Shown in pieces: positions 1 through 8,574 of a stretch of 40,477 bases of DNA. Under the pieces are notes generated by a model. The model was not told the DNA's origin. It saw only the letters and a program-made list of their open reading frames with translations, and ran no database searches. Made by a program: the position numbers and the translations under genes. Position 1 is the first letter of the stretch. Each line of letters starts with the position of its first letter. Location of the stretch: positions 1 to 40,477 of the forward strand of contig RXJW01000167.1 in NCBI GenBank assembly GCA_003963005.1. The letters run 5' to 3'. This DNA is from Burkholderiales bacterium (lineage in GTDB: Bacteria; Pseudomonadota; Gammaproteobacteria; Burkholderiales; Burkholderiaceae_C).

Positions 1-577
1 GGTTGTGGTTCATCACGTCCGGCGGCGCGGCCTTCAGGATGTTCAGCGCGCGGTCGGCACGGCCGCGGAAGTCGGGCACCAGCACCTCGATCTGCGTGCT
101 CGGGCTGAGTTCGCGGACTTTGGTGATGCACTCGGCAAAGTGGCCGGCGCCGCCGTCCTTCAGGTCGTCGCGGTCCACGCTCGTGATCACGACGTACTTG
201 AGTTTGAGCGCGGCGATGGTCTTGGCGAGGTTCAGCGGCTCGTTGACGTCCAGCGGGTCCGGGCGGCCGTGGCCGACGTCGCAGAACGGGCAGCGGCGGG
301 TGCACTTGTCGCCCATGATCATGAACGTCGCCGTGCCCTTGCCGAAGCATTCACCGATGTTGGGGCAGCTGGCCTCCTCGCAGACGGTGTGCAGCTTGTG
401 CTCGCGCAGGATCTGCTTGATCTCGTAGAAGCGGGTGCTGGGCGATCCGGCTTTCACGCGGATCCAGTCCGGCTTCTTCAGCACCTCGGCGGGCACGATC
501 TTGATCGGGATGCGCGAGGTCTTGGCCTCGGCCTTTTGCTTGATCGTGGGGTCGTAGGAGGTGTCGGACATGGTCAT
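1..577 (-). CDS. lipA: Lipoyl synthase LipA (partial, C-terminus beyond window)
   Basis: Radical-SAM enzyme that inserts two sulfurs into protein-bound octanoyl groups to make lipoyl cofactor. The visible 192 residues contain the auxiliary-cluster cysteines in the stretch VCEEASCPNIGEC and the radical-SAM CxxxCxxC motif as CTRRCPFC, followed by DVGHGRPDPLD and the VVITSVDRDDL segment. The first ATG at 577 overlaps the lipB stop by four bases (ATGA), so translation is probably coupled to lipB; a second in-frame ATG lies at 571. The gene runs off the left edge, leaving roughly the last 40 percent unseen. The identification is secure. Confidence 0.97.
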   Translation of the reverse strand, partial: MTMSDTSYDPTIKQKAEAKTSRIPIKIVPAEVLKKPDWIRVKAGSPSTRFYEIKQILREHKLHTVCEEASCPNIGECFGKGTATFMIMGDKCTRRCPFCDVGHGRPDPLDVNEPLNLAKTIAALKLKYVVITSVDRDDLKDGGAGHFAECITKVRELSPSTQIEVLVPDFRGRADRALNILKAAPPDVMNHN

Positions 578-1254
578 GGCGTCAACTGTGCCGAGAGCCG
601 CTCGGCGAGCCGCCCGGCCGCGGTCGGCCAGTCGGTGAAAACCCCGAGTTTATCGAGGGATGTGGTTTCCAGCCCTTCGTAACCGCAGGGGTTGATCCGG
701 CGAAAGGGTTCCAGGTCCATCGCGACGTTCAGCGCAAGGCCGTGGTACGCGCAATGCCGGCTGATCTTGATGCCGAGGGCCCCCACTTTGGCGAGGCCCC
801 GGAACGGGTCGGCCGGGTCCACCGGTCCGGACAGCGCCGCATGGCTGCCGGGGTCGGCTGGGCGCACGTAGATGCCCGGCGCCCCGGCCACGCGCAGGCC
901 AGTCACGCCAAAGCTGTCCAGCGTCTGGATCAGGGCCGTCTCCAGGCGGAAGACGTACTCCTTGACGAAGATGCCCAGGCGCCGCAGGTCGACCAGCGGA
1001 TAGGCCGTGACCTGGCCCGGGCCGTGGTAAGTGACCTGACCGCCGCGCTCGGTGGGCACGACCGGGATGTCGCCGGGCAGCAGCAGATGCTCCGGCTTGC
1101 CGGCCAGCCCCTGCGTGAACGTGGGCGGGTGCTCGCAGAGCCAGAGTTCGTCGGGGGTGTCGGCGCCGCGGGCCGCAGTGAAGGCGCGCATGGCCTCCAG
1201 CGTGGGCAGGTATTCCACCAGCCCCAGGGTCTTCACGATCATGCGCGGCATCAT
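574..1254 (-). CDS. lipB: Lipoyl(octanoyl) transferase LipB
   Basis: Moves octanoate from acyl carrier protein to lipoyl-domain lysines, giving LipA its substrate. The protein has the family blocks LCEHPPTFTQG, RGGQVTYHGPGQ, the catalytic-lysine block KVGALGIKISR and the catalytic cysteine in NPCGYEGL. Length is about 226 residues. Three in-frame starts are possible (1254, 1251, 1242); no convincing ribosome site separates them, and homologues usually begin just before the I-x-x-LG segment, which favours 1242. It is head-to-head with the Sel1 gene (start 1297), so its promoter lies in or over that 42-base gap rather than in the dacA-ybeD operon. Confidence 0.96.
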   Translation of the reverse strand: MMPRMIVKTLGLVEYLPTLEAMRAFTAARGADTPDELWLCEHPPTFTQGLAGKPEHLLLPGDIPVVPTERGGQVTYHGPGQVTAYPLVDLRRLGIFVKEYVFRLETALIQTLDSFGVTGLRVAGAPGIYVRPADPGSHAALSGPVDPADPFRGLAKVGALGIKISRHCAYHGLALNVAMDLEPFRRINPCGYEGLETTSLDKLGVFTDWPTAAGRLAERLSAQLTP

Positions 1255-1296
1255 AGGCAACCGCCGTAAGGCCTCGCTCAGCCCGGACGACTGCGC

Positions 1297-1941
1297 ATGA
1301 TGAAAAACCCCCTGATCACCGCCCTGCTGCTGGCCTGCTCGCTGGGCGGCCCACTGGCCCACGCCAACCCGCTGACCGAGGCCCTCATGGCCTATGACGA
1401 GGGGGACCTGAAGACCGCAGCCCGGGGCTTCACGGCGTCGGCCACGAAGGGCGACGCACTCGGCCAGTTCAACCTGGCCATGATGCATCTGCGCAAGGAA
1501 CTGCCCGGCGCCAGCGACGCCCAGGCCTGGCGCTGGCTGGAGCGGGCCGCCCGCCAGGACCTGGCGCTGGCCGAGAACGCGCTGGGCGAGATGATCGAAC
1601 AGGGCCGCCGCGGCAAGCCCGACCCGAAAGCCGCCTGCGGCTGGTTCGAACGTGCCGCCGAACACGGCAATGCCGATGGCGCGCTCGCCACCGCGACCTG
1701 CTACTACCTCGGCCGCGGCCGCCGGCAGGACATGGCGCGGGCGCACCGCTGGTATCTGGAGGCGGCCAAGGCCGGCGACGTCGGCGCGCAGTACCTCGTC
1801 GCCTCGATGTTCGAAACCGGGCTGGGTGTGGAAGCCGACGAGCGCCTGGCGCGCTACTGGTACGACGCCGCGGCACGCAACGGTGATGACGCGGCTCGTC
1901 TCAAGCTCAAGGCGATGCAGGCGGCCGACGCCGCCACCTGA
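1297..1941 (+). CDS. Exported Sel1-repeat (TPR-like) protein
   Basis: A 214-residue protein with an N-terminal signal peptide (hydrophobic TALLLACSLGG, likely cleavage after AHA near residue 24) followed by about four Sel1-type repeats. These are recognisable from the pattern A-x-x-W-x-x-x-AA-x-x-G-x-x-x-A-x-x-x-L-G, for example in WRWLERAARQD, CGWFERAAEHG, HRWYLEAAKAG and RYWYDAAARNG. Sel1 repeats form alpha-solenoid scaffolds for protein-protein contacts; the partner cannot be deduced here. Two adjacent ATGs (1297, 1300) are equivalent candidates. It is the only rightward gene between ybeD and lipB, splitting a normally contiguous set. Confidence 0.85.
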   Translation: MMKNPLITALLLACSLGGPLAHANPLTEALMAYDEGDLKTAARGFTASATKGDALGQFNLAMMHLRKELPGASDAQAWRWLERAARQDLALAENALGEMIEQGRRGKPDPKAACGWFERAAEHGNADGALATATCYYLGRGRRQDMARAHRWYLEAAKAGDVGAQYLVASMFETGLGVEADERLARYWYDAAARNGDDAARLKLKAMQAADAAT

Positions 1942-1953
1942 AGCCCGTCTGCG

Positions 1954-2238
1954 TCAGAGCACCACCTTGACCATCGGGTGCGTGGTCAGGGTGCGGTAGA
2001 GCTCGTCCAGCTGCTCGCGGCTGGTGGCCGTGACGGTGATGGTCAGGCCGAGGTAGTTGCCGCCCTTGCTCGGGCGCTGCTCGATGGTGGCGACATCGAA
2101 GGCGGGGTCGAACTGCAGGGCCACGTGCGTGATGGCCTCGACGAAGCCCTCCACGTGCGCGCCCATCACCTTGATCGGGAACTGCGACGGGTACTCGATG
2201 AGCGACTGCTCGGGCGGAATGTCGGGCGGCAGGTTCAT
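1954..2238 (-). CDS. ybeD: DUF493/YbeD family protein
   Basis: Small 94-residue protein with the family layout: LIEYPSQFPIKVMG at the N-terminus, then a ferredoxin-like fold segment ending in TTHPMVKVVL. The E. coli homologue YbeD sits between dacA and lipB; its biochemical role is not settled. The start at 2238 is fixed by a near-perfect ribosome site AGGAGG five bases upstream, in preference to a longer in-frame ATG at 2265. It begins 14 bases after the dacA stop, so the two are probably co-transcribed. Confidence 0.93.
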   Translation of the reverse strand: MNLPPDIPPEQSLIEYPSQFPIKVMGAHVEGFVEAITHVALQFDPAFDVATIEQRPSKGGNYLGLTITVTATSREQLDELYRTLTTHPMVKVVL

Positions 2239-2252
2239 GCTGGCCTCCTGGC

Positions 2253-3398
2253 TCACTTGATCCACAGGCGGATGGCGTCGAACGCGCGGCCGAAGATGCC
2301 GGCGACCGGCACGGCCTCCTGGACGATCAGCGGCACCTCGGCCACCGGCGTGCCCGCGGTCGTCGTGACCCGCAGCGTGCCCACGCGCTGGCCCTTGTTG
2401 AGCGGCGCCACCAGCGGGTCGGTGCGCTCGACCTGGGTCTGCAGCTTGCCCGCGTCGCCGTGCGGCACGGCCACAAAAACCGCATCTGCCGCCCCAAGCT
2501 TCACTTCCTTGGCCTCGCCCTTCCAGACCGGCACCGTCGCGATCGCCTTGCCGGCTTCGAACACGCGCACCGCATCGAACGCGGTGTAGCCCCAGTTCAG
2601 CAGCTTCTGGCTTTCGCTGGCGCGGGCTTCTCGGGACGCGGTGCCCATCACCACGGACAGCAGGCGGCGCTTGCCGTTGGGAAAGTCGCGGCTGGCGCTG
2701 GACACCAGGCAGTAGCCGGCAGCCTCGGTGTAGCCGGTCTTCATGCCGTCCACGGTCGGGTCGCGGCGCAGCAGCAGGTTGCGGTTGTCCTGGCGGATCT
2801 TGTTGAAGGTGTAGTCGCGCTGCGAGTAGTAGCTGTAGTACTCGGGGAAGTCGCTGATGATGTGCGACGCGATCACTGAAATGTCGCGCGCGCTGGCCTT
2901 GTGGCCCGGCTCGGTCATGCCGGTGACGTTCTTGAACTCGGTGTTCTTCAGGCCCCAGGCCTGCGCCTGGCGATTCATCAACTGCACGAAGTTCTCGACC
3001 GTGCCGGCCACGCCCTCGGCCAGGGCCACGGCGGCGTCGTTGCCGCTCTGGATGATCAGGCCGCGCAGCAGTTCGTCGACCTTGGGCGTCATCGTCGTGT
3101 CGATGAACATCAGCGACGGGTCGCCCTTGCGCTCGTCCCAGGCGCGCTTGGACACGGGCAGCGTCTGCTCCAAGGTCAGCTTCTTCTCGCGCAGTGCGTT
3201 GAACACGACGTAGGCAGTCATCAGCTTGGTGAGCGAAGCCGGGTCCTGCGGCACGTCGGCCTCACGCTCGGCCAGGGTCTTGTGGGCCGTCAGGTCGATC
3301 AGCACGTAATTGCGCGCTGCGATCTCGGGCGGCAGCGGTGCCTGGGCGTGAACGGTGAGCGACAGGGCGGTCAGGAAGGAAGCAAGCAGGCGTTTCAT
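2253..3398 (-). CDS. dacA: D-alanyl-D-alanine carboxypeptidase (PBP5/6 type)
   Basis: Periplasmic low-molecular-mass penicillin-binding protein that trims the terminal D-Ala from peptidoglycan pentapeptides. The 381-residue product has a signal peptide (residues 1-20, cleavage near HAQA) and all three serine-peptidase S11 motifs: S55-L-T-K58, S118-G-N120 and K220-T-G222. A C-terminal PBP5_C beta domain follows, and the last residues (FGRAFDAIRLWIK) form the amphipathic membrane anchor typical of the family. The start at 3398 gives the signal peptide directly. It is followed by ybeD as in E. coli, which is why the dacA name is used; paralogues dacC/dacD cannot be excluded. Confidence 0.96.
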   Translation of the reverse strand: MKRLLASFLTALSLTVHAQAPLPPEIAARNYVLIDLTAHKTLAEREADVPQDPASLTKLMTAYVVFNALREKKLTLEQTLPVSKRAWDERKGDPSLMFIDTTMTPKVDELLRGLIIQSGNDAAVALAEGVAGTVENFVQLMNRQAQAWGLKNTEFKNVTGMTEPGHKASARDISVIASHIISDFPEYYSYYSQRDYTFNKIRQDNRNLLLRRDPTVDGMKTGYTEAAGYCLVSSASRDFPNGKRRLLSVVMGTASREARASESQKLLNWGYTAFDAVRVFEAGKAIATVPVWKGEAKEVKLGAADAVFVAVPHGDAGKLQTQVERTDPLVAPLNKGQRVGTLRVTTTAGTPVAEVPLIVQEAVPVAGIFGRAFDAIRLWIK

Positions 3399-3423
3399 GG
3401 GATCGGGTTCGGGTGCGTCGGCC

Positions 3424-4047
3424 TCAGACCTTCGTGGGGTCGAAAGCGCGCACGACAAGAGACTTGAGCAGCGGCAGCTGCCCGTGGAAGAAATGACCCA
3501 CACCGGGCACGACGGTCACGGGCAGGCTCTGCGGCCGCGCCCAGTCAAGCACGGCGGACAGTGGCACCACGTCGTCGACCTCGCCGTGGATGACGACCGT
3601 GTCGGCCGGCACCGGAGCGGTGTCGAAGCGGCTGGTGGCGGGGCCGACGAGCACCAGGCGCCGGGCGGGTTCGGTCAGGCGCTGGGCTGCACGGGAGGCG
3701 ACATAGCCGCCGAAGGAGAAGCCCGACAGGATCAGCGGCTCTCCCGCAGGCCGTTCGGCCTGGAGCACGGCCAGCGCGTCATCGACCTCGCCGCGGCCTT
3801 CGTCCCAACCGCCTTCCGAGCGGCCGATGCCGCGGAAGTTGAAGCGCATCGCCCGCCAGCCGAGCTGGATGAAGGCGCGGGCCAGGGTCTGGACGACCTT
3901 GTTGTCCATCGTGCCACCCTGCGTCGGGTTGGGGTGGCAGATGAGGGCCGTGCCCAGCGGCGCGATGCCGCCGGCCGGCCCGTCGATGGCCACTTCGATC
4001 GCACCCGCCGGGCCGGGCACGAGGCGTTTCTCGGTCTGGGAATTCAT
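3424..4047 (-). CDS. Alpha/beta hydrolase (CC-NNNN dienelactone-like family)
   Basis: A 207-residue single-domain alpha/beta hydrolase. It shows the HPNPTQGGTMDNKVV segment near residue 38, FNFRGIGRSEG around 70, nucleophile elbow G109-F-S111-F-G113, the acidic residue in HGEVDDVVPL (158/159) and the catalytic histidine in GVGHFFHG (185), so the triad is intact. This is the compact family often annotated as alpha/beta superfamily hydrolase in proteobacteria; its substrate is not known. Its ATG overlaps the ferredoxin stop by four bases (ATGA), and dacA starts 25 bases downstream, so it sits mid-operon. Confidence 0.88.
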   Translation of the reverse strand: MNSQTEKRLVPGPAGAIEVAIDGPAGGIAPLGTALICHPNPTQGGTMDNKVVQTLARAFIQLGWRAMRFNFRGIGRSEGGWDEGRGEVDDALAVLQAERPAGEPLILSGFSFGGYVASRAAQRLTEPARRLVLVGPATSRFDTAPVPADTVVIHGEVDDVVPLSAVLDWARPQSLPVTVVPGVGHFFHGQLPLLKSLVVRAFDPTKV

Positions 4048-4370
4048 CGGCCGACGGCTTCGGGCAGCACGAGGCGCTCGACCACCTCGCCATCACGCAG
4101 ATGGCGCTCGACGATCTCGTCGATGTCGCTCTGGTCCACCCACGAGTACCAGACGGCCTCCGGGTAGACGACGGCCACCGGCCCGCCGGCGCAACGGTCC
4201 AGGCAGCCGGCCTTGTTGACCCGCACGCCGCCCTTGCCCGCAAGGCCGAGCTGCTTCACGCGGGACTTGCAGTGGTCGAACGCCCCCTGGGCGTCATGGT
4301 CACCGCAACTGGCCTCGCCGTTGGTGCGCTGGTTGAGACAGAAGAAGACGTGACGCTGGTAGTAGCTCAT
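4044..4370 (-). CDS. Thioredoxin-like [2Fe-2S] ferredoxin
   Basis: A 108-residue protein of the thioredoxin-fold [2Fe-2S] ferredoxin family. Candidate cluster ligands are C11 (HVFFCLNQR), C22 (ASCGDH), C56 and C60 (AGCLDRCAGGP); C34 is an extra cysteine. It probably carries electrons in the cytoplasm, but the partner is unknown. The start at 4370 matches the family N-terminus MSYYQRHVFFC; a longer open frame upstream is ignored because it runs through the VanZ gene. The neighbouring alpha/beta hydrolase is translationally coupled, suggesting the two work in the same setting. Confidence 0.9.
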   Translation of the reverse strand: MSYYQRHVFFCLNQRTNGEASCGDHDAQGAFDHCKSRVKQLGLAGKGGVRVNKAGCLDRCAGGPVAVVYPEAVWYSWVDQSDIDEIVERHLRDGEVVERLVLPEAVGR

Positions 4371-4384
4371 CACCCCGGATTCTC

Positions 4385-5485
4385 TCACCGGGGCCTCTGC
4401 ACCAGCCGCGCGGCGAGCCAGACGAGTGCAACGAAAGGCCATGTCCAGGCCAGCCAGCGGGTCAGGCCGTACAGGTTGACGAAGCGGCCGTGCTCCCAGG
4501 CCTGCACGTTCAGCGCGAGGTAGGGGTCGCTCGGCGCGATGCTGAGCAGCCCGATCAACGCACACAGCACGAAGAGCCCGAGCGCTGCGGCGACGCGCGA
4601 GGGCAGCAGGCAGGACAGCAGGGCCAGGCCCAGCCCCAGGCCGACACCGGGACGGCTGGCATCACTCAGCCACGCCCAGGCGTGGTCGGGCCCGAAAGCC
4701 ATCGCCGTTGCCGTGGTCGTGCCCGCGAAGCCCAGCAGCACGGCGCCCGCCGCCAGCACGACCCGGCGCAGCCCCGGGCGGGCGACCGCGATCATCAGCA
4801 GCACGGGCGCCAACAGCCCGAGCGCGATGGCCAGCGCCTCCAGGCCCGGCGGCAGCTCGTGCTCGATGATCACGCCATCGCCCCAGGTCAGCGCCCACGG
4901 CGTGCCTTCGAGGGCTTCGACGAGGGATTCGCGCCACCACGGCAGCCACTGCCCGAGGCCGAAGGGCAACGGCGTGGGGTAGAGCAGCGCCAGCGGCCAC
5001 AGCGCCAGCAGGGCCAAGGCCGGTGCGCTGCTGGCGCCAAACCAGTGTTCGCGCACATCCTGCCAGCGGCGCAGCCAGCCGACGGCGTTCAGCAGCACGC
5101 CCAGGAGCGCGCCGAGCGTGCTGCCGGCCGAGTTGAGTGCCCAGTCCGACAGCGACGGCACGCGTCCCGGCACGTAGAACTGCAACGTCTCCATCAGGAA
5201 GGACACCAGCGGCCCGGGCAGCAGACCGGCCGCGAGCGCGGCCCGCAGGCCCCAGCCTGATCGCATGGCGGCGGCGAAGCCGAGGAAACCGAAGGGCACA
5301 TAGCCGATCAGATTGGCCTGCACATCAAAGGCCCAGAACTGCCGCGGCCACGGCAGACCGAACAGCCAGGGCAAACCCATGCCGGGTGGCGCCCGCACCG
5401 GCCAGAAGGGATAGAGGCTGGCGTAGACGATCAAGCCGACGTGGGCCAGCAGCAGCCAGGTGGCGGAGCTTTGGCGACTTCGCAC
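4385..5485 (-). CDS. VanZ-like family membrane protein
   Basis: A 366-residue polytopic membrane protein with about eight to nine hydrophobic segments. The N-terminal half carries the VanZ-like signature: FDVQANLIGYVPFGFLGF, then ETLQFYVPGRVPSLSDWALNSAGSTLG written here only in parts, with the conserved E, Q, P, R, D and N positions. VanZ gives low-level teicoplanin resistance in enterococci; the role of proteobacterial relatives is unknown. A GTG start at 5485 is chosen because GGGAGG lies six bases upstream; a TTG at 5503 overlapping the hemJ stop is the alternative. The C-terminal half is an extra hydrophobic region beyond the core domain. Confidence 0.85.
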   Translation of the reverse strand: MRSRQSSATWLLLAHVGLIVYASLYPFWPVRAPPGMGLPWLFGLPWPRQFWAFDVQANLIGYVPFGFLGFAAAMRSGWGLRAALAAGLLPGPLVSFLMETLQFYVPGRVPSLSDWALNSAGSTLGALLGVLLNAVGWLRRWQDVREHWFGASSAPALALLALWPLALLYPTPLPFGLGQWLPWWRESLVEALEGTPWALTWGDGVIIEHELPPGLEALAIALGLLAPVLLMIAVARPGLRRVVLAAGAVLLGFAGTTTATAMAFGPDHAWAWLSDASRPGVGLGLGLALLSCLLPSRVAAALGLFVLCALIGLLSIAPSDPYLALNVQAWEHGRFVNLYGLTRWLAWTWPFVALVWLAARLVQRPR

Positions 5486-5499
5486 GCCCGGCCTCCCGC

Positions 5500-5928
5500 T
5501 CAAAACGGCTTGACCGTCACCAGCACGACGATGGCGGTGAACAGCAGCACCGCAGTCTCGTTGTAGACCCGGAACCAGCGGTGGCTGCGGCGGTTGGACA
5601 GGTCCTCGAAGCTGCGCAGCAGGCGCCGGTTGACGTGGTGGTAACCCACCACGCCGACGACCAGCAGGAGCTTGGCATGCAGCCAGTAGCTGCCGCTGAA
5701 CCGGCTGGCGCCCCAGCCCAGCCACACCCAGAACCCGAGCCCCAGGGCCACGCCCATCAGGATGCTCGTGAAGCGGTGCAGCTTGTGCGCCATCAGCAGC
5801 AGGCGCTCGCGCTCGGCATGGCTGTCGCTGGGCACCATCGCCAGGTTCACGAAGATGCGCGGCAGGTAGAACAAGCCGGCGAACCAGGCGGCGACGAAGA
5901 CGATGTGAAAGGCTTTGACCCAGAGCAT
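5500..5928 (-). CDS. hemJ: HemJ/UPF0093 family membrane protein (protoporphyrinogen IX oxidase, CopD-like)
   Basis: A 142-residue membrane protein with four predicted transmembrane helices. It starts with WVKAFHIVFVAAWFAGLFYLPR, the HemJ signature with the conserved His, and ends with the RVYNE and VLVTVKPF blocks. HemJ oxidises protoporphyrinogen IX to protoporphyrin IX in bacteria lacking HemG and HemY. The haem-pathway gene hemB lies divergently 510 bases away, which supports the assignment. It heads the leftward run VanZ-ferredoxin-hydrolase-dacA. Confidence 0.9.
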   Translation of the reverse strand: MLWVKAFHIVFVAAWFAGLFYLPRIFVNLAMVPSDSHAERERLLLMAHKLHRFTSILMGVALGLGFWVWLGWGASRFSGSYWLHAKLLLVVGVVGYHHVNRRLLRSFEDLSNRRSHRWFRVYNETAVLLFTAIVVLVTVKPF

Positions 5929-6206
5929 GGGGGCATTATGGGCAGCGGTCGGCGGCTGCGGCTTGCAACAGTCCGTGGCTGATCCGATCCCAGTTCGGCT
6001 GACGGAACGATCGGACCCCGGGGCACGTCAGACCGCCGTCAAGGCAGGTGGCCACGCCGCCTGCCTTGGAGATGGGCCAGGGCAAGTGCTCCATCAGAGC
6101 CTCGCTCCCCGGCGCGGAGCGAGCGGGCCTCGGGGCACGGGGCCGCAGGCCACCGGCGCGCCCGCGCCGAGCGACTCGTCCACGAGGCGCATGCCCCGTG
6201 ACCGCC

Positions 6207-6234
6207 AAAAAAAAGCCCCGGTTGAAACCGGGGC
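6207..6234 (-). terminator. Rho-independent terminator (leftward)
   Basis: Stem GCCCCGGT (6215-6222) pairs with ACCGGGGC (6227-6234) around a TGAA loop; read leftward it is followed by eight consecutive T residues (6207-6214). It is strong in that orientation only. Confidence 0.85.
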
Positions 6235-6356
6235 CGAGAAAGCCTTATCGCTGTCATCACGTTAAGGCTCCTGCTCAGGGAGGAAAAGCAGGGAATGACC
6301 ACCTTGCGGCTATCATTCATCGACAAGTTTAGCGCGCTTGAGCGGGGACAGCACAA
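6207..6356 (-). ncRNA. Candidate small RNA ending at a strong intrinsic terminator
   Basis: Read leftward, this stretch has a short stem-loop (AGCCTTA pairing with TAAGGCT, 15-base loop) followed closely by the 8-bp GC-rich terminator hairpin and eight U residues. No gene upstream in this orientation needs that terminator: hemB on the other strand begins at 6439. The 5' end is uncertain. A weak TTGTGC to TAAACT promoter with 19-base spacing lies near 6330-6356. An in-frame ATG at 6323 reads through the terminator and is not credible as a gene. Family not recognised. Confidence 0.4.
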
Positions 6357-6438
6357 CTTTGTGACGCCTGGATGTGCCGTGCATCACGCGCCGGGCCGCA
6401 GCCCGAACGATTTGACTGCCGCCTGAGGATTGCCACAC

Positions 6439-7455
<1,017 letters not shown>

Positions 7456-7458
7456 CCC

Positions 7459-8562
7459 ATGCGGGTCTTCCACATCGAGCCCGACAGCTTTCGCGAACTG
7501 CCGGCGCTGCCCGAGGCGCTGCCGGATCGCGGCTTCCTCTGGGTAGGCTACGGGCGCCGCGTCTTCGAACTGGGCGAGCACACGCTGCAGAACGCCCTGG
7601 CGCGATGGGGCTGCGGCAACATCGTCGACCTGCATGTGTCCGACCTGATCAACAACCAGCTGCCCTCGCACTTCGACTACACCTCGTGGTACGACATGCT
7701 GGTGTTTCGCCGCCTGGCCGCCGCACCCGGCAGCCAGGACCTGTTTGTCGACGACGAGCACGGCACGCTGGCCTCCGCGCAGCGGGCCCTGCGCGCCATC
7801 GACACCAGCCCGGTGGGCTTCGCGGTTTTCGACCGCGTGCTGATCACGGTGCACCCGACTGACTGCCAGGTGCGCGACTACTTCGCCCACAAGCTCGACC
7901 GCCTCACGGAGGGCCGCGACCGACGCGAAGCCCGCGGCGGCGCCCGGCTGCCCTCCAGCCCGGCGGACCTGATGCTGCGCATGGTCAATCACATGGTCGA
8001 CAGCTATCTGGAGCTTCGCCGCCTGCTCACGCGCCAACTGGGCACGCTGCAGCGTGTGCTGCTCGATCAGAACAGCGAGTTCGACGACTGGCCGCTGCTG
8101 CTCGAGAGCCGCGACGCGCTGCACCGCCTGGAAGACACCTGCGAAGACCAGCGCGCCGCCATCCAGGAGTGGATCGACGCGCTGGACGAATGGCCCGCCG
8201 ACGGCGACCCGCACGTCACCCGTGAGCGCGAATTGCTACGCGTACGCTCGCGCGACGTGCTGGAGCACGTGGAGCGCGTGCTGACGCACGTGCGCCGGCT
8301 GGAGTCGTCGGCCGAGTCGGCCGTGCAGATGCACTTCAGCGCACTGGGCCACCGCACCAACAGCATCATGCGCACGCTGACGGTGCTCACCGCCATCTTC
8401 CTGCCGCTGAACCTGATCACCGGCATCTTCGGCATGAACTTCGAATGGATGCCGCTGATCAAGGACCCGAGCGGCTTCTGGGATGCTGCCGTGCTGATGA
8501 TGTGCGTGGCGATCGGCCTGTGGCTGCTGTTCCGGCGCAAGCGCTACCTGACGAACCGCTGA
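7459..8562 (+). CDS. corA: CorA-family magnesium/divalent cation transporter
   Basis: A 367-residue member of the CorA/ZntB family: a large cytoplasmic N-terminal domain, a long helix (about residues 180-300) and two C-terminal transmembrane helices. The pore motif G325-M-N327 is intact within ITGIFGMNFEWMPLI. The family forms pentamers moving Mg2+ or other divalent ions. It starts three bases after hemB, so the two are probably co-transcribed. That pairing is suggestive because this HemB lacks the zinc cysteines and the class is magnesium-stimulated. Confidence 0.94.
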   Translation: MRVFHIEPDSFRELPALPEALPDRGFLWVGYGRRVFELGEHTLQNALARWGCGNIVDLHVSDLINNQLPSHFDYTSWYDMLVFRRLAAAPGSQDLFVDDEHGTLASAQRALRAIDTSPVGFAVFDRVLITVHPTDCQVRDYFAHKLDRLTEGRDRREARGGARLPSSPADLMLRMVNHMVDSYLELRRLLTRQLGTLQRVLLDQNSEFDDWPLLLESRDALHRLEDTCEDQRAAIQEWIDALDEWPADGDPHVTRERELLRVRSRDVLEHVERVLTHVRRLESSAESAVQMHFSALGHRTNSIMRTLTVLTAIFLPLNLITGIFGMNFEWMPLIKDPSGFWDAAVLMMCVAIGLWLLFRRKRYLTNR

Positions 8563-8574
8563 ACGGGCACAGGC

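Larger units (their letters stand above)
5929..6438. other. 510-base structured intergenic region between hemJ and hemB
   Basis: No convincing protein gene. Visible structure: inverted repeat TCCGATC/GATCGGA (5983-5989 with 6009-6015), a perfect 9-bp stem CAAGGCAGG/CCTGCCTTG (6040-6048 with 6060-6068), an 8-bp stem CTCGCTCC/GGAGCGAG (6101-6108 with 6116-6123), a 7-bp stem AGCCTTA/TAAGGCT (6241-6247 with 6262-6268), and a leftward intrinsic terminator at 6207-6234. The first three could belong to a hemJ leader; the last two to a separate leftward transcript. Confidence 0.6.

Noticed and set aside
6039..6356. Leftward 105-residue frame through the terminator near 6220
   Set aside because: It would translate through the intrinsic terminator hairpin; no ribosome site or family features, so a non-coding RNA is the better explanation.
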